From: Bradyrhizobium glycinis
GTDB lineage: Bacteria > Pseudomonadota > Alphaproteobacteria > Rhizobiales > Xanthobacteraceae
Direction of reading: 5' to 3'
NCBI RefSeq assembly: GCF_016031655.1
Contig: NZ_JACCHQ010000002.1
Span: 372,001 to 436,000 of the forward strand
Length of the DNA: 64,000 nucleotides
The number at the start of each line of letters is the position of its first letter. The first letter of the stretch is position 1. The position numbers were made by a program, and so were the translations under genes. The notes below the pieces were generated by a model that was not told where the DNA came from, searched no databases, and was given only the letters and a program-made list of their open reading frames with translations. This document shows positions 37,239 to 46,180 of this stretch, one piece after another.

Positions 37239-38057
37239 CTAATCCCATGCCGGCGCGAAGCCGGGATTGACGCAGCGTCTGTCCTTGGCCAGTGCGGCGA
37301 TTTTGTTGCGGTCGGCATCGTCGAGCGTGATCTTCAGCGCGTCGAGATTGGCCTGTTGGCTCTCGCGACGCGAGGTCTTCGGGATCGCGGCGACGCCGTC
37401 CTGGTCGAGCAGCCATTTCAACGCGACCTGCGCCGCGGTGGCATTGTGCCTGGCGCCGATGTCGGCCAGCACCGGATCGGTCGCGAAACGCCCTTGCGCC
37501 AGCGGACAATAGGCAACCAGCGGGATCGACCTCGCCTGGAGATAGGCCAGCACCTTCGATTGATCGAGCATGGCGTGATATTCGACCTGGTTGCAGGCGA
37601 TCGGCGCCTTGATCTCGTCGACCGCCACCTTGAGCAGCGCGGTGGTGAAATTGGCAACGCCGATGGCGCGCGTGCGCCCCTCCTCCTTGAGCTTCATCAG
37701 GGTCTCGAACACCGCGCCCCAGTTCGCGGCCTTCGACGGCCAATGCACGAGATAGAGGTCGACATGGTCGAGCCGGAGCTTCTTGAGGCTGGCGTCGAAA
37801 GCGTGGCGAATCGCATCGGGGCTGAGGTTCTCGTGCCAGACTTTCGTCGTGACGTGCAGCTCGGCGCGCGGCACGCCCGACGCGGCGATGGCCGCACCGA
37901 TCGCCTCCTCGTTGGCGTACATCTCGGCCGTATCGATGTGGCGATAGCCGATGGAAAGCGCGCTCTCGACCGCGGCACGGCAGACATCGCCCTGCATGCG
38001 GAAGGTGCCGAGGCCGAGCTTGGGCATGCTGATGCCCTGTGTCTTCAGATGGTCCAT
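37239..38057 (-). CDS. Aldo/keto reductase
   Basis: A 272-residue NADPH-dependent reductase of the AKR fold. The catalytic tetrad is readable: Asp and Tyr in HIDTAEMYANE near residue 43, Lys in TTKVWHENL near 70, His in YLVHWPS near 104. IGVANFTT, CNQVEYHAML and AIPKTSRRES follow. It resembles 2,5-diketo-D-gluconate reductases; the substrate is unknown. ATG 38057 is preceded by CAGGAGCG; the longer frame to 38153 is not needed. Confidence 0.93.
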   Translation of the reverse strand: MDHLKTQGISMPKLGLGTFRMQGDVCRAAVESALSIGYRHIDTAEMYANEEAIGAAIAASGVPRAELHVTTKVWHENLSPDAIRHAFDASLKKLRLDHVDLYLVHWPSKAANWGAVFETLMKLKEEGRTRAIGVANFTTALLKVAVDEIKAPIACNQVEYHAMLDQSKVLAYLQARSIPLVAYCPLAQGRFATDPVLADIGARHNATAAQVALKWLLDQDGVAAIPKTSRRESQQANLDALKITLDDADRNKIAALAKDRRCVNPGFAPAWD

Positions 38058-38200
38058 GAAACGCTCCTGAGCAATCCAGCCCACCGGATGCGCGCGGCGA
38101 CGCCGCGTGAGCAGACTTTTCGGTGATGGAAAAGAAGTGGCGGGAACCCCCACCCTAGCGCGGGAGGAGCGCGTCCGCCAATCAAGATCGGGTTAGCAGC

Positions 38201-39766
38201 CTAGGAATGCTGCGCCACCACCGCGGGATGCACCTGCGGCTGCGGCACGATGTCGACCGACCAGAGGTCGCGATTGTCGACGTCCTTCAGGGTCACCGTC
38301 ATCACACCGCTGCGGCCGTCGATGTCGACTCGCCCGAAGAATTGCAAGCCAAAGCACGGCGCCAGATTGTCGCCTTGTGCGGCGTTGCAGCCGTGCTGGT
38401 ACATCGCAACCGGGCCGAACGTATCGTCGAGCTCGCCCGGTCCCCAGCTGCCGGCATGCAGCGGGCCGGAGACGAACTCCCAGAACGGCTCGAAGTCCTG
38501 GAATTGCGCCTTGTTCGGATCGTAATAGTGCGCGGCGGTGTAGTGCATGTCGGCGGTGAGCCAGACGATGTTGCGGATGCCGGCACGCCTGATGGAGGAG
38601 AGCAGATCGGCGATCTCGTGCTCGCGCCGGTCGGGCGGCCCATCACCAAGCGCGACGGCGTCCAGGCTGATCAGGCCGATCGGCAAATCGGCCGCGATCA
38701 CCTTCCAGGTGGCGCGCGAAGCGGCGAGCTCGCGCTTTAGCCAGGCGAGCTGCTCGGCGCCCAGGATCCAGCCGCGGTGATCATCGCCCTTGTTCCAGCT
38801 CTCGTCGCGGTAGCTGCGCATGTCGATCATGAAGACATCCAGCAGCGGACCGTAGGCGATCTTGCGATAGACGCGGCCGTGCCGCGCGCCGATGTCGCGG
38901 ATCGGCATGAAGTCGAAGAAGGCCCGGCGGGCGCGCGCGACCAGGCGCGGGGTGCCGTCGTCCTCGTAACCGGACTCGTCATAGGTCCCGATCGGAGACC
39001 AGTCGTTGGTCACCTCGTGATCGTCCCATTGCGCGAACATCGGCACCTGCGAGTGGAAGGCGCGGAAGTGCTCATCGAGGTGGTTGTATTTGTAATTGCC
39101 GCGGAACTGCGCCAGGGTGTGCGCCACCTCGGATTTCTCTTCGGTGACGATGTTGCGCCAGGTCTCGCCGTTCGGCAGCTTTTGCTCAGCCGGAATCGTG
39201 CAGTCCGCGTAGATGTGATCGCCGGAGTGGATGAAGAAATCCGGACGATTGTCGAGCATGGTGCGATAGCTGCGATAACCGCCGCGGGAGACGTCGATGC
39301 CCCAGCCCTGCCCCGCGGTGTCGCCGGACCATAGGAAAGAGATCGACTGGCGCGCTGCCGGCGCGGTGCGGAAATGGCCGATGCGGCTTTCGCCGACGAG
39401 ACCGGTGGCGATGTCGTCGACGCGGACGCGGTAGAAGATGTCCTGCCCGGGCGGCAGATCCGCCAGCAGGAGTTTTGCAGTGAGATCGGCGTCGGGCAAC
39501 GCATCGCCGGAAGTCGAGGCGATGATGGTCTTGAAGCTCTCGACGGTGGAGCATTCCACCTGCATTCGCGCGGGACGGTCGGCTCGCGCCCAAATCACGG
39601 CGGAGCCGCCGGAGATATCGCCGGACTGGATGCCGCCTGCGATCTGCGGCCGATCGGCGGCGCGGCTCAGGTGAGGCTTCGCAAGGGAGGCGATGGCGAG
39701 ACTGGAGGCGGAGCGGACCAGGAACTGCCGCCGGGTCCATGCGCGCGAGGCGCGGAGCGTTGCCAT
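38201..39766 (-). CDS. phoD: PhoD-type alkaline phosphatase/phosphodiesterase
   Basis: A 521-residue metallophosphoesterase. A Tat signal (TRRQFLVRSASSLAIASLAKP, twin Arg at 12-13) directs folded export. The N-terminal Fn3-like PhoD domain (IQSGDISGGSAVIWARAD) precedes the catalytic domain with SGDHIYADC near residue 180, AQWDDHEVTNDW near 245, and MIDMRSYRD, LTADMHYTAAHYYD later. PhoD enzymes need Ca2+/Fe3+ and scavenge phosphate from diesters. No Pho box was identified. It stands alone. Confidence 0.94.
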   Translation of the reverse strand: MATLRASRAWTRRQFLVRSASSLAIASLAKPHLSRAADRPQIAGGIQSGDISGGSAVIWARADRPARMQVECSTVESFKTIIASTSGDALPDADLTAKLLLADLPPGQDIFYRVRVDDIATGLVGESRIGHFRTAPAARQSISFLWSGDTAGQGWGIDVSRGGYRSYRTMLDNRPDFFIHSGDHIYADCTIPAEQKLPNGETWRNIVTEEKSEVAHTLAQFRGNYKYNHLDEHFRAFHSQVPMFAQWDDHEVTNDWSPIGTYDESGYEDDGTPRLVARARRAFFDFMPIRDIGARHGRVYRKIAYGPLLDVFMIDMRSYRDESWNKGDDHRGWILGAEQLAWLKRELAASRATWKVIAADLPIGLISLDAVALGDGPPDRREHEIADLLSSIRRAGIRNIVWLTADMHYTAAHYYDPNKAQFQDFEPFWEFVSGPLHAGSWGPGELDDTFGPVAMYQHGCNAAQGDNLAPCFGLQFFGRVDIDGRSGVMTVTLKDVDNRDLWSVDIVPQPQVHPAVVAQHS

Positions 39767-39878
39767 TCAGGAGACCTTCGTCGAATCGCGACGGAAGGTG
39801 CCTGCGCTCCTTGACTCCCAGCTTACGGTTTCTTGACTCCGCGCCTACGGTTTTGCGACGCGCGGATGACGCCTGTGA

Positions 39879-40298
39879 TCACCGCTTCCAATTGCAGATG
39901 CCGCCGGAACGGCATGGCCAGGTCTGGATGCGGGTGTCCATCGCCTGCGCATCGAGCGGATTGCCGCGGCGGTGCGCGAGCTTGGCACGGGCCGCGCCCC
40001 GCGGCTGGCTGCTCGCCGCATGCGCGCCCTTCGGCTCGGCCACGCGAACGCGTTCGGCGGCAACCTTCTTCGGCACGTCGACGGGCTCAACGCGCGCCTG
40101 CGCCTCGCTGCCGCCACGCGCTTCGAGTGCGACCGGTGCGAAGTGCGTCTCCGGCCCGAGACGTTTCGGCGACAGCACGGCCTTGGAGAGATCGAGGCCG
40201 AGATATTCGCCGGGCTTGTAGTCGTCGGCGTGCGCGACACCGGCCCCTGCGACCACGAGGGCAAAGGCAATTGCGAAGGGAACGCTTTTCAGGACCAC
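39879..40298 (-). CDS. Conserved secreted hypothetical protein
   Basis: A 139-residue protein with a signal peptide (SVPFAIAFALVVAGAGVAHAD). The N-terminal mature part reads YKPGEYLGLDLSKAVLSPKRLGP, a pattern recurring in rhizobial secreted proteins. A disordered Ala/Arg/Pro-rich middle follows, and a C-terminal TWPCRSGGICNW has two Cys that can pair. No function can be assigned. Confidence 0.72.
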   Translation of the reverse strand: MVLKSVPFAIAFALVVAGAGVAHADDYKPGEYLGLDLSKAVLSPKRLGPETHFAPVALEARGGSEAQARVEPVDVPKKVAAERVRVAEPKGAHAASSQPRGAARAKLAHRRGNPLDAQAMDTRIQTWPCRSGGICNWKR

Positions 40299-40406
40299 GG
40301 ACGCCTCCTGAAATCGATTTATGAAAGGGCAATTTACCCCTATCTAGGAGGCGCCGCAGGTAATTCCAGCGGTCAAATGCCGCCGTGGTTAAGAAGTTTG
40401 ACGGTG

Positions 40407-41408
40407 TCAGGCGACCTTTCGCGCAGCGCCCGCCCCGTCCAGAAATCCCAGCAGGCGGCTGCGGATGATGGTTTCCGCCTCGCCCATGATGCGATCGATC
40501 AGCTCCTTGCAGGACGGGATGTCGTGGATCAGGCCTGCGACCATGCCGCAGCTCCAGGCGCCGGCGTCCATCTGGCCGTCCAGCATGATCTTGGGATAGA
40601 CGCCCGCGACCTGGTCGTGGATGTCGTCGATCGTGAGCTTGGCCCCCTTCTCGCGCTCGATCTCCAGCAGCCGGTCGACATTGGCGTTCTTCAGGACGCG
40701 CTCGGTATTGCGCAACGCCCGCATGATCAGGCGCGTGTCGAGCTCGGTAGCCGCGACCAGCGCGTTCTTGACGTTCTGGTGCACCGGCGCTTCCTTGGTG
40801 GCGATGAAGCGCGTGCCCATGTTCATGCCCGCCGCGCCCAGCGAGAGCGCCGCGACCAGGCTGCGCCCATCGGCCATGCCGCCGGAGGCGACGAACGGGA
40901 TCTTCAGCTCTTCCGCCGCACGCGGCAGCAGGATCATGTTGGGAATGTCGTCCTCGCCGGGATGGCCGCCGCACTCGAAGCCGTCGACGCTGACGGCGTC
41001 GCAGCCGATGCGCTCGGCCTTCAGCGAGTGGCGCACCGATGTGCATTTGTGGATGACCTTGATGCCGGCGGCGTTCAGTGCCGGCATGTAGGCTTCCGGG
41101 CTGCGGCCCGCGGTCTCCACCGCCTTGATGCCGCCCTCGACGATGGCCGCGATATATTCCGGATAAGGTGGCGCCGAGAAGGCCGGCAGGAAGGTGAGGT
41201 TGACGCCGAAGGGCTTGTCCGTCATGTCGCGGCAGCGCGCGATCTCCTTGGCGAGCAGCTCGGGCGTCTTCTGCGTGAGACCGGTGATGATGCCGAGCCC
41301 GCCGGCATTGGAGACGGCAGCGGCCAGCTCGGCGAAGCCGACGAAGTGCATGCCGCCCTGGATGATCGGGTGCTCGATGCCGAACAGTTCGGTGATCGCG
41401 GTCTTCAC
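40407..41408 (-). CDS. NAD(P)H-dependent flavin oxidoreductase, nitronate monooxygenase family
   Basis: A 333-residue TIM-barrel FMN enzyme: N-terminal EHPIIQGGMHFVGFAELAAAVSNAGGLG, CTSVRHSLKAE, FECGGHPGED (H-x-G-x-x loop), then AAGMNMGTRFIATKEAPVH. The start is GTG 41408 with GGGAGGATC upstream. Members oxidise nitronates or reduce enoyl substrates such as quinones; the closest role here is open. The SDR gene lies 62 bases upstream on the same strand, so both may belong to one transcript controlled from the HxlR-divergent promoter. Confidence 0.92.
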   Translation of the reverse strand: MKTAITELFGIEHPIIQGGMHFVGFAELAAAVSNAGGLGIITGLTQKTPELLAKEIARCRDMTDKPFGVNLTFLPAFSAPPYPEYIAAIVEGGIKAVETAGRSPEAYMPALNAAGIKVIHKCTSVRHSLKAERIGCDAVSVDGFECGGHPGEDDIPNMILLPRAAEELKIPFVASGGMADGRSLVAALSLGAAGMNMGTRFIATKEAPVHQNVKNALVAATELDTRLIMRALRNTERVLKNANVDRLLEIEREKGAKLTIDDIHDQVAGVYPKIMLDGQMDAGAWSCGMVAGLIHDIPSCKELIDRIMGEAETIIRSRLLGFLDGAGAARKVA

Positions 41409-41470
41409 TGAAGATCCTCCCGGAATTTGCTTGATGTTGAGCTCAGTCTAGCCGGACTTTCGCGCCGCGG

Positions 41471-42208
41471 TCACCATTTCTCTCCGAAGGGACGGATCTC
41501 CATCTCGAAGGTCCAGGCGCTCTTCGGCTGCTGATAAAGCTGCCAATAGGCGTTCGCGACCGACGACGGCGGCATCAGGAGGTCGGGATTATCAAGCGCA
41601 TTCGGGCCGAGCGCCTCGAGCCGGCGCTGGCGCACCCATTCGGTGTCGACGCCGGAATCGATGATGAGATGAGCGACGTGGATGTTCTTCGGCCCGAGCT
41701 CGCGCGCCATCGCCTGCGCCACCGCGCGCAGGCCGAACTTGGCGCTGGCAAAGGCGGCAAAGCCGCTGCCGCCGCGCAAGCTCGCGGTCGCACCCGTGAA
41801 GAAGATGTTGCCGCCGCCGCGCGGCAGCATCAGCCGCGCCGCCTCGCGGCCCGCAAGGAAGCCGGAATAGCAGGCCATCTCCCAGACCTTGCGAAATACG
41901 CGCTCGGTGGTGTCGAGGATCGGGAAATTGACGTTGGCGCCGACGTTGAAGATGCAGACTTCGAGCGGCGCATGCTTGTCGGCGTCGTTCAGGAAGGCGA
42001 TGACCTCATCTTCCTTCCGCGCGTCGAGCGAGCGGGCGTGGATGTCACCACCGGCAGCTTCAATCTCTTCCACCAACGGCGCGAGCTTATCGCCATTGCG
42101 GCGACCGGCGAAAATCGAGAACCCTTCGGCGGCAAACTTCTTGGCAATCTCGGAGCCGATGAAGTCGCCGGCCCCGATGACGGCCGCAGTGGCGTTTCGC
42201 TTGGACAA
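41471..42208 (-). CDS. SDR family oxidoreductase
   Basis: A 245-residue short-chain dehydrogenase with an unusual cofactor motif (VIGAGDFIGSEIAKKF, GxGxxIG), NVGANVN where NNAG is usual, and GATASLRGGSGFAAFASAKFGLRAVAQAM in the active-site region, where the catalytic Tyr of YxxxK is replaced by Phe (FASAK). Loss of this Tyr suggests altered or absent redox activity. The start is TTG 42208 with GAGGAGGCGATC directly upstream. Divergent from the HxlR regulator, so it is the likely regulated target. Confidence 0.87.
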   Translation of the reverse strand: MSKRNATAAVIGAGDFIGSEIAKKFAAEGFSIFAGRRNGDKLAPLVEEIEAAGGDIHARSLDARKEDEVIAFLNDADKHAPLEVCIFNVGANVNFPILDTTERVFRKVWEMACYSGFLAGREAARLMLPRGGGNIFFTGATASLRGGSGFAAFASAKFGLRAVAQAMARELGPKNIHVAHLIIDSGVDTEWVRQRRLEALGPNALDNPDLLMPPSSVANAYWQLYQQPKSAWTFEMEIRPFGEKW

Positions 42209-42263
42209 GATCGCCTCCTCCGGTGAGCCGCACTGCGAGCGTGCGGCATTTAAGATGTCGGAG

Positions 42264-42290
42264 GCTATAGTTCAAAAATAGAACTGTCAA
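42264..42290 (-). promoter_or_regulatory. Promoter and operator of the SDR gene
   Basis: On the minus strand TTGACA (42290-42285) and TATAGC (42269-42264) are 15 bases apart. The inverted repeat AGTTC-N7-GAACT (42269-42285 on the plus strand) fills the spacer exactly. A repressor bound there, most simply the divergent HxlR protein, would block the promoter. Confidence 0.6.
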
Positions 42291-42382
42291 ACTTGGCAGC
42301 GGTATGCTAGACTTCAGCAGAAATATCGCTGCCTGATCAACTTAGTTCCTTTTTCAGACTGACGCCTTGCAGGAACCACATC

Positions 42383-42847
42383 ATGAAATGGGACACGCTG
42401 GAGGAAGAGCCTTGCTCGCTCGCGCGCACCGTCGCCGTGATCGGCGACCGCTGGACGCTGCTGATCCTGCGCGAGTGCTTCTTGCGGGTCCGGCGGTTCG
42501 AGGCGTTTCAGTCCTCGCTCCAGATCACACGCCATCTGCTCTCCGAGCGGCTGAAGAAGCTGGTGCGCTTCGGCATCCTGCGCCGCGTCCCCTATTCCGA
42601 GGCACCGAAGCGCTACGAATACATCCTCACCCAGAAGGGGCTCGACCTTTACCCGATCATCATGGCGATGGTGCATTGGGGCGACGCCCATATGGGCGAC
42701 GAGCGCGGCCGCCCGCTGCTGCACGAGCACAAGAGCTGCGGCAAGCTGTTCGATCCCGTGATGGTGTGCTCGGAATGCGGCGAGGTGCTGCATGCCAAGC
42801 AGGTGCATGTGCATACGGGGCCCGGGCGGAAAGAAGCGGCGGGTTGA
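42383..42847 (+). CDS. HxlR family transcriptional regulator
   Basis: A 154-residue winged-helix regulator: CSLARTVAVIGDRWTLLILREC with the family Cys at the N-terminus (EEPCSLA), FEAFQSSLQITRHLLSERLKKLV as the recognition region, and YSEAPKRYEYILTQKGLDLYPI as the wing. A C-terminal CGKLFDPVMVCSECGEVLHA segment holds CxxC and may bind metal. HxlR proteins often sense aldehydes, quinones or redox state. It is divergent from the SDR gene and probably controls it and itself. Confidence 0.93.
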   Translation: MKWDTLEEEPCSLARTVAVIGDRWTLLILRECFLRVRRFEAFQSSLQITRHLLSERLKKLVRFGILRRVPYSEAPKRYEYILTQKGLDLYPIIMAMVHWGDAHMGDERGRPLLHEHKSCGKLFDPVMVCSECGEVLHAKQVHVHTGPGRKEAAG

Positions 42848-42908
42848 GCGAGGGCGGCGCGCCTCTCGCCACCGCCCTTGCGAGGAGCTCGCGACAAAAT
42901 TGCGAAGC

Positions 42909-43286
42909 TCAAGCGAAGGGAACGCCGTAATAGGAGTTGATGCCACGGACGGCGGCGTCATCACTCCAGTTCCAGTCGGTCTTCTCACCGTATTTCGGCG
43001 CGCCTTCCAGATCCTTGGCGGTGATCGCAGTCACGTAACCGCCGAGTTCGGTGTCGTACTTCAGCGACTGCCAGGGCAACGGATAGTGATCATTGCCGAG
43101 GCCGAGAAAGCCGCCGAAACCAAGCACCGCATAAGAGACCTTGCCGCTGATCTTGTCGATCATGACCCGTTCGATTGAACCGATCTTGTTGCGATCGGCC
43201 CCATAGACCGCGGTTCCCTCGACCTTGTCGCTTCCGATCAGCCGGCCCATCTCGTTACGGTCCAGTTCAGCCTGATTGAGCATCAT
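42909..43286 (-). CDS. PRC-barrel domain protein
   Basis: A 125-residue cytoplasmic protein. One PRC barrel covers most of it: RLIGSDKVEGTAVYGADRNKIGSIERVMIDKISGKVSYAVLGFGGFLGLGNDHYPLPW (in parts: GSDKVEGTAVYG; IGSIERVMID; YAVLGFGGFLG; HYPLPW). The tail is DDAAVRGINSYYGVPFA. ATG 43286 has GGAGA upstream; the longer frame to 43457 covers the divergent promoter. Such proteins are common in general-stress regulons of alphaproteobacteria. Its promoter region holds an EcfG-like site. Confidence 0.9.
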   Translation of the reverse strand: MMLNQAELDRNEMGRLIGSDKVEGTAVYGADRNKIGSIERVMIDKISGKVSYAVLGFGGFLGLGNDHYPLPWQSLKYDTELGGYVTAITAKDLEGAPKYGEKTDWNWSDDAAVRGINSYYGVPFA

Positions 43287-43314
43287 CGTTCTCCACTCAG
43301 CCATTTGTGAATCA

Positions 43315-43339
43315 AGCGAAAGGGGTGTGTGATCGTTCC
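43315..43339 (-). promoter_or_regulatory. EcfG-like stress promoter of the PRC-barrel gene
   Basis: On the minus strand GGAAC (43339-43335), 16 bases, then CGCT (43318-43315), one base off the GGAAC-N16/17-CGTT consensus. The start codon is 29 bases downstream. Confidence 0.5.
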
Positions 43340-43362
43340 GGCGCCTGTTCCGCAAATGCTTG

Positions 43363-43387
43363 GGAACATCACCACAAAGAACCGGTT
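43363..43387 (+). promoter_or_regulatory. EcfG-like stress promoter of the TPP-enzyme gene
   Basis: GGAAC (43363-43367), 16 bases, GGTT (43384-43387); start codon 42 bases downstream. It is divergent with the PRC-barrel site. Confidence 0.55.
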
Positions 43388-43428
43388 CTCTGAGGCACCC
43401 GAGACCGCAACAGAGAGAGCCGCCCGCA

Positions 43429-45216
43429 ATGTCCCAAACCGTCTCCGACTTCATCATTCAGCGCCTGCACCAATGGGGCGTGCGCCACATCTTTGGTTAT
43501 CCCGGCGACGGCATCAACGGGGTGTTCGGTGCGATGAACCGGGCCGGCGGCAAGATCGGCTTCGTGCAAGCGCGGCACGAGGAAATGGCGGCATTCATGG
43601 CGACCGCTTACGCAAAATTCTCGGGCGAGCTCGGCGTCTGCATTGCGACCTCCGGTCCCGGCGCCTCGCATCTCGTCACCGGGCTGTACGATGCGCTGCT
43701 CGACCACCAGCCGGTGCTGGCGATCGTCGGCCAGCAGTCGCGCAACGCCCTCGGCGGTCACTATCAGCAGGAACTCGATCTGCTCTCGATGTTCAAGGAC
43801 GTCGCCGGCGCCTATGTCATGCAGGCGTCCTCGCCCGCGCAAGTGCGACACCTGATTGATCGGTCGGTGCGGATCGCACTGGCGCGGCGGACTCCCACCG
43901 TCATCATCTTGCCCAACGACTTGCAGGAGGAGTCTTACGAGGACCCACCCCGCGCGCACGGCACGCTGCATTCCGGCGTCGGGTACAGCGCGCCTAAAGT
44001 CATCCCGCGTGATGCCGATCTCGACCGTGCCGCGGAGATCCTCAATGCCGGCAAAAAGGTCGCGATGCTCGTCGGCGCCGGAGCGCTCGGCGCTACCGAC
44101 GAAGTCATCGCGGTCGCCGACCGGCTGTCGGCCGGCTGCGCCAAGGCGCTGCTCGGCAAGGCCGCGCTGCCCGATGACCTGCCATGGGTCACCGGCTCGA
44201 TCGGCCTGCTCGGTACCGAGCCCAGCTACAACATGATGATGGAATGCGACACGCTGCTGATGGTGGGCTCGGCCTTTCCTTACGCCGAATTCCTGCCGAA
44301 GGAGGGCAGCGCGCGCGGCGTGCAGATCGACATCGATGCCAGCATGATGTCGATCCGCTTTCCCATGGAGGTCGGCCTCGTCGGAGATGCCACTGAGACG
44401 CTGCGCGCATTGTTGCCGCGGCTGAAACCCAAAGGCGACGGCGCCTGGCGCCGGGGCATCCAAGAGGACGTTGCGACATGGTGGAAGACATTGGATGACC
44501 GCGCGCATCAGCCCGCCGCGCCAGTCAATCCGCAGCTCGTCGCCTGGGAATTGTCACCGCGCCTGCCCGACCGCGCCATCATCACCAGCGATTCCGGCTC
44601 ATGCGCCAACTGGTTCGCCCGCGATCTGAAGATGCGGCGCGGCATGACGGCCTCGCTCTCCGGCGGGCTCGCCTCGATGGGCGCTGCGGTGCCTTACGCG
44701 CTGGCGGCCAAATACGCCCATCCGGACCGCCCCGTGATTGCACTGGTCGGGGACGGTGCCATGCAGATGAACAACATGGCGGAGCTGATCACCGCTGCGA
44801 AATATTGGCGCGACTGGAAGGACCCGCGTTTCATCGTCTGCGTCTTCAACAATGAGGACCTCAACCAGGTCACCTGGGAGCAACGCATTATCAACGGTGA
44901 TCCCAAGTTCGAGGCGTCGCAGCGCATTCCCGATGTCTCCTATTCGCGCTTCGCCGAGCTGATCGGATTGCGCGGCATCTTCGTCGACAGCCCACAGCTG
45001 CTCGGCTCGGCCTGGGAGCAGGCGCTGGGCAGCGAGATGCCGATCGTGCTGGAGGTGAAAACCGATCCAGAGGTGCCGCCGCTGCCGCCACACATCACCT
45101 TGCAGCAGGCGAAGAACTTCTCGCTCGCCGTGATGAAGGGCGACCCGAACGAGAGCGGGATGATCAAGGGAGCAGCGCGGCAGGTGCTGGAATCGATCCT
45201 GCCCGGAACGCAATGA
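43429..45216 (+). CDS. Thiamine-pyrophosphate-requiring enzyme (pyruvate oxidase/acetolactate synthase-like)
   Basis: A 595-residue TPP enzyme with three domains: an N-terminal pyrimidine-binding domain (GYPGDGINGVFGAMN, catalytic Glu in RHEEMAAFMATAYAK), a middle domain, and a C-terminal TPP-binding domain (VGDGAMQMNNMAELITAAKY, then NNEDLNQVTWEQR). It resembles PoxB-like enzymes that decarboxylate pyruvate; which product is made is not clear. ATG 43429 begins the family core. A 75-residue protein follows within nine bases, and an EcfG-like promoter precedes the gene. Confidence 0.9.
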   Translation: MSQTVSDFIIQRLHQWGVRHIFGYPGDGINGVFGAMNRAGGKIGFVQARHEEMAAFMATAYAKFSGELGVCIATSGPGASHLVTGLYDALLDHQPVLAIVGQQSRNALGGHYQQELDLLSMFKDVAGAYVMQASSPAQVRHLIDRSVRIALARRTPTVIILPNDLQEESYEDPPRAHGTLHSGVGYSAPKVIPRDADLDRAAEILNAGKKVAMLVGAGALGATDEVIAVADRLSAGCAKALLGKAALPDDLPWVTGSIGLLGTEPSYNMMMECDTLLMVGSAFPYAEFLPKEGSARGVQIDIDASMMSIRFPMEVGLVGDATETLRALLPRLKPKGDGAWRRGIQEDVATWWKTLDDRAHQPAAPVNPQLVAWELSPRLPDRAIITSDSGSCANWFARDLKMRRGMTASLSGGLASMGAAVPYALAAKYAHPDRPVIALVGDGAMQMNNMAELITAAKYWRDWKDPRFIVCVFNNEDLNQVTWEQRIINGDPKFEASQRIPDVSYSRFAELIGLRGIFVDSPQLLGSAWEQALGSEMPIVLEVKTDPEVPPLPPHITLQQAKNFSLAVMKGDPNESGMIKGAARQVLESILPGTQ

Positions 45217-45224
45217 GGTGAACC

Positions 45225-45452
45225 ATGAGTGACTTCCGCGACATCCGACACGGCGTCAACGATCCGGTCGACGGTCTCGACGTCAAGCGCCGGATCAACG
45301 ACAATCGCACATCCCACGAGCAGGCGCAGCACCACGCTGACGTACGGGCCGACGCAACCGCTATGCCTGCCGAACCGTTCCTGCCCGAGCGGCTTCGACG
45401 CAAGCCGACGGATCCGATCAATCCGCGCACCGGACGGAATCCCGCGGATTAG
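45225..45452 (+). CDS. Small hydrophilic protein downstream of the TPP enzyme
   Basis: A 75-residue charged protein, predicted disordered: SDFRDIRHGVNDPVDGLDVKRRINDNRTSHEQAQHH... and PINPRTGRNPAD. GAGGTGAACC precedes ATG 45225, and the spacing of eight bases from the TPP-enzyme stop indicates an operon. No family recognised. Its composition recalls small stress-induced hydrophilic proteins. Confidence 0.72.
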   Translation: MSDFRDIRHGVNDPVDGLDVKRRINDNRTSHEQAQHHADVRADATAMPAEPFLPERLRRKPTDPINPRTGRNPAD

Positions 45453-45458
45453 CCCTTA

Positions 45459-45483
45459 GGAACCTCGGCCCCGGCGGCGTGTT
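45459..45483 (+). promoter_or_regulatory. EcfG-like stress promoter of the DUF4142 gene
   Basis: GGAAC (45459-45463), 16 bases, TGTT (45480-45483), 55 bases before the start codon. Confidence 0.55.
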
Positions 45484-45537
45484 GGTCGGCGCACGTCGCG
45501 GGCAAGCGGCCGCGCGACCTTTCGGAAGGATTTGACC

Positions 45538-46089
45538 ATGAAACGCACAATCATCGCCCTTGCCTGTATGGTTCTCGCAGGCCCCGCTCTCGCCCAATCG
45601 CTGGGCGAAAAGACCGGCGTGAATTCGGCGCTCGGCGTTGCGCCTGCGACCGCCGACTTCGTCACGCAGGTCGCGATCAGCGACATGTTCGAGATCGAAT
45701 CGAGCAAGCTCGCCCAGCAGAAGGGCAACGCGGAAGAGAAAACCTTCGCTCAGCAGATGATCACTGATCACACCAAGACGAGCACCGAGCTCAAGGGTCT
45801 GGTCGGTAATGGCAAGGTACAGGCCACGCTGCCGACGGCGCTCGACAGCTCGCATCAGAGCAAGATCGACAAGCTCAAGAATGCGAGCGGCAAGGACTTC
45901 AGCTCGGACTACAATTCCTATCAGGTCAGCGCGCATGAAGACGCAGTGTCGCTGTTCGAGCGTTACGCCAAGGGCGGCGACAATGCCGAGCTCAAGGATT
46001 GGGCCGGCAAGACGCTCCCGGCGTTGAAGCACCACCTCGACATGGCCAAGAACCTCGGCAGGGCGCCGAGCGTCGGCCAATCCAAGTAA
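45538..46089 (+). CDS. DUF4142 exported protein
   Basis: A 183-residue protein. A signal peptide (KRTIIALACMVLAGPALAQ) is followed by a four-helix DUF4142 domain: ADFVTQVAISDMFEIESSKLAQQKGNAEEKTFAQQMITDH (in parts), then KDFSSDYNSYQVSAHEDAVSLFERYAKGG and LPALKHHLDMAKNL. The paired His and acidic residues resemble ferritin-like helix bundles. Periplasmic; role unknown, frequently stress-induced. TTG 45532 is an alternative start, but ATG 45538 begins a standard signal peptide. Confidence 0.93.
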   Translation: MKRTIIALACMVLAGPALAQSLGEKTGVNSALGVAPATADFVTQVAISDMFEIESSKLAQQKGNAEEKTFAQQMITDHTKTSTELKGLVGNGKVQATLPTALDSSHQSKIDKLKNASGKDFSSDYNSYQVSAHEDAVSLFERYAKGGDNAELKDWAGKTLPALKHHLDMAKNLGRAPSVGQSK

Positions 46090-46180
46090 CGCATTGCGGC
46101 AGGACGCCGGTCCTCCCGGCGTCCTGCCTGGCGCGCGATGAGAACGTCATCGCGCTGCCGCTGGGCGCCGCTTGCGCCCA

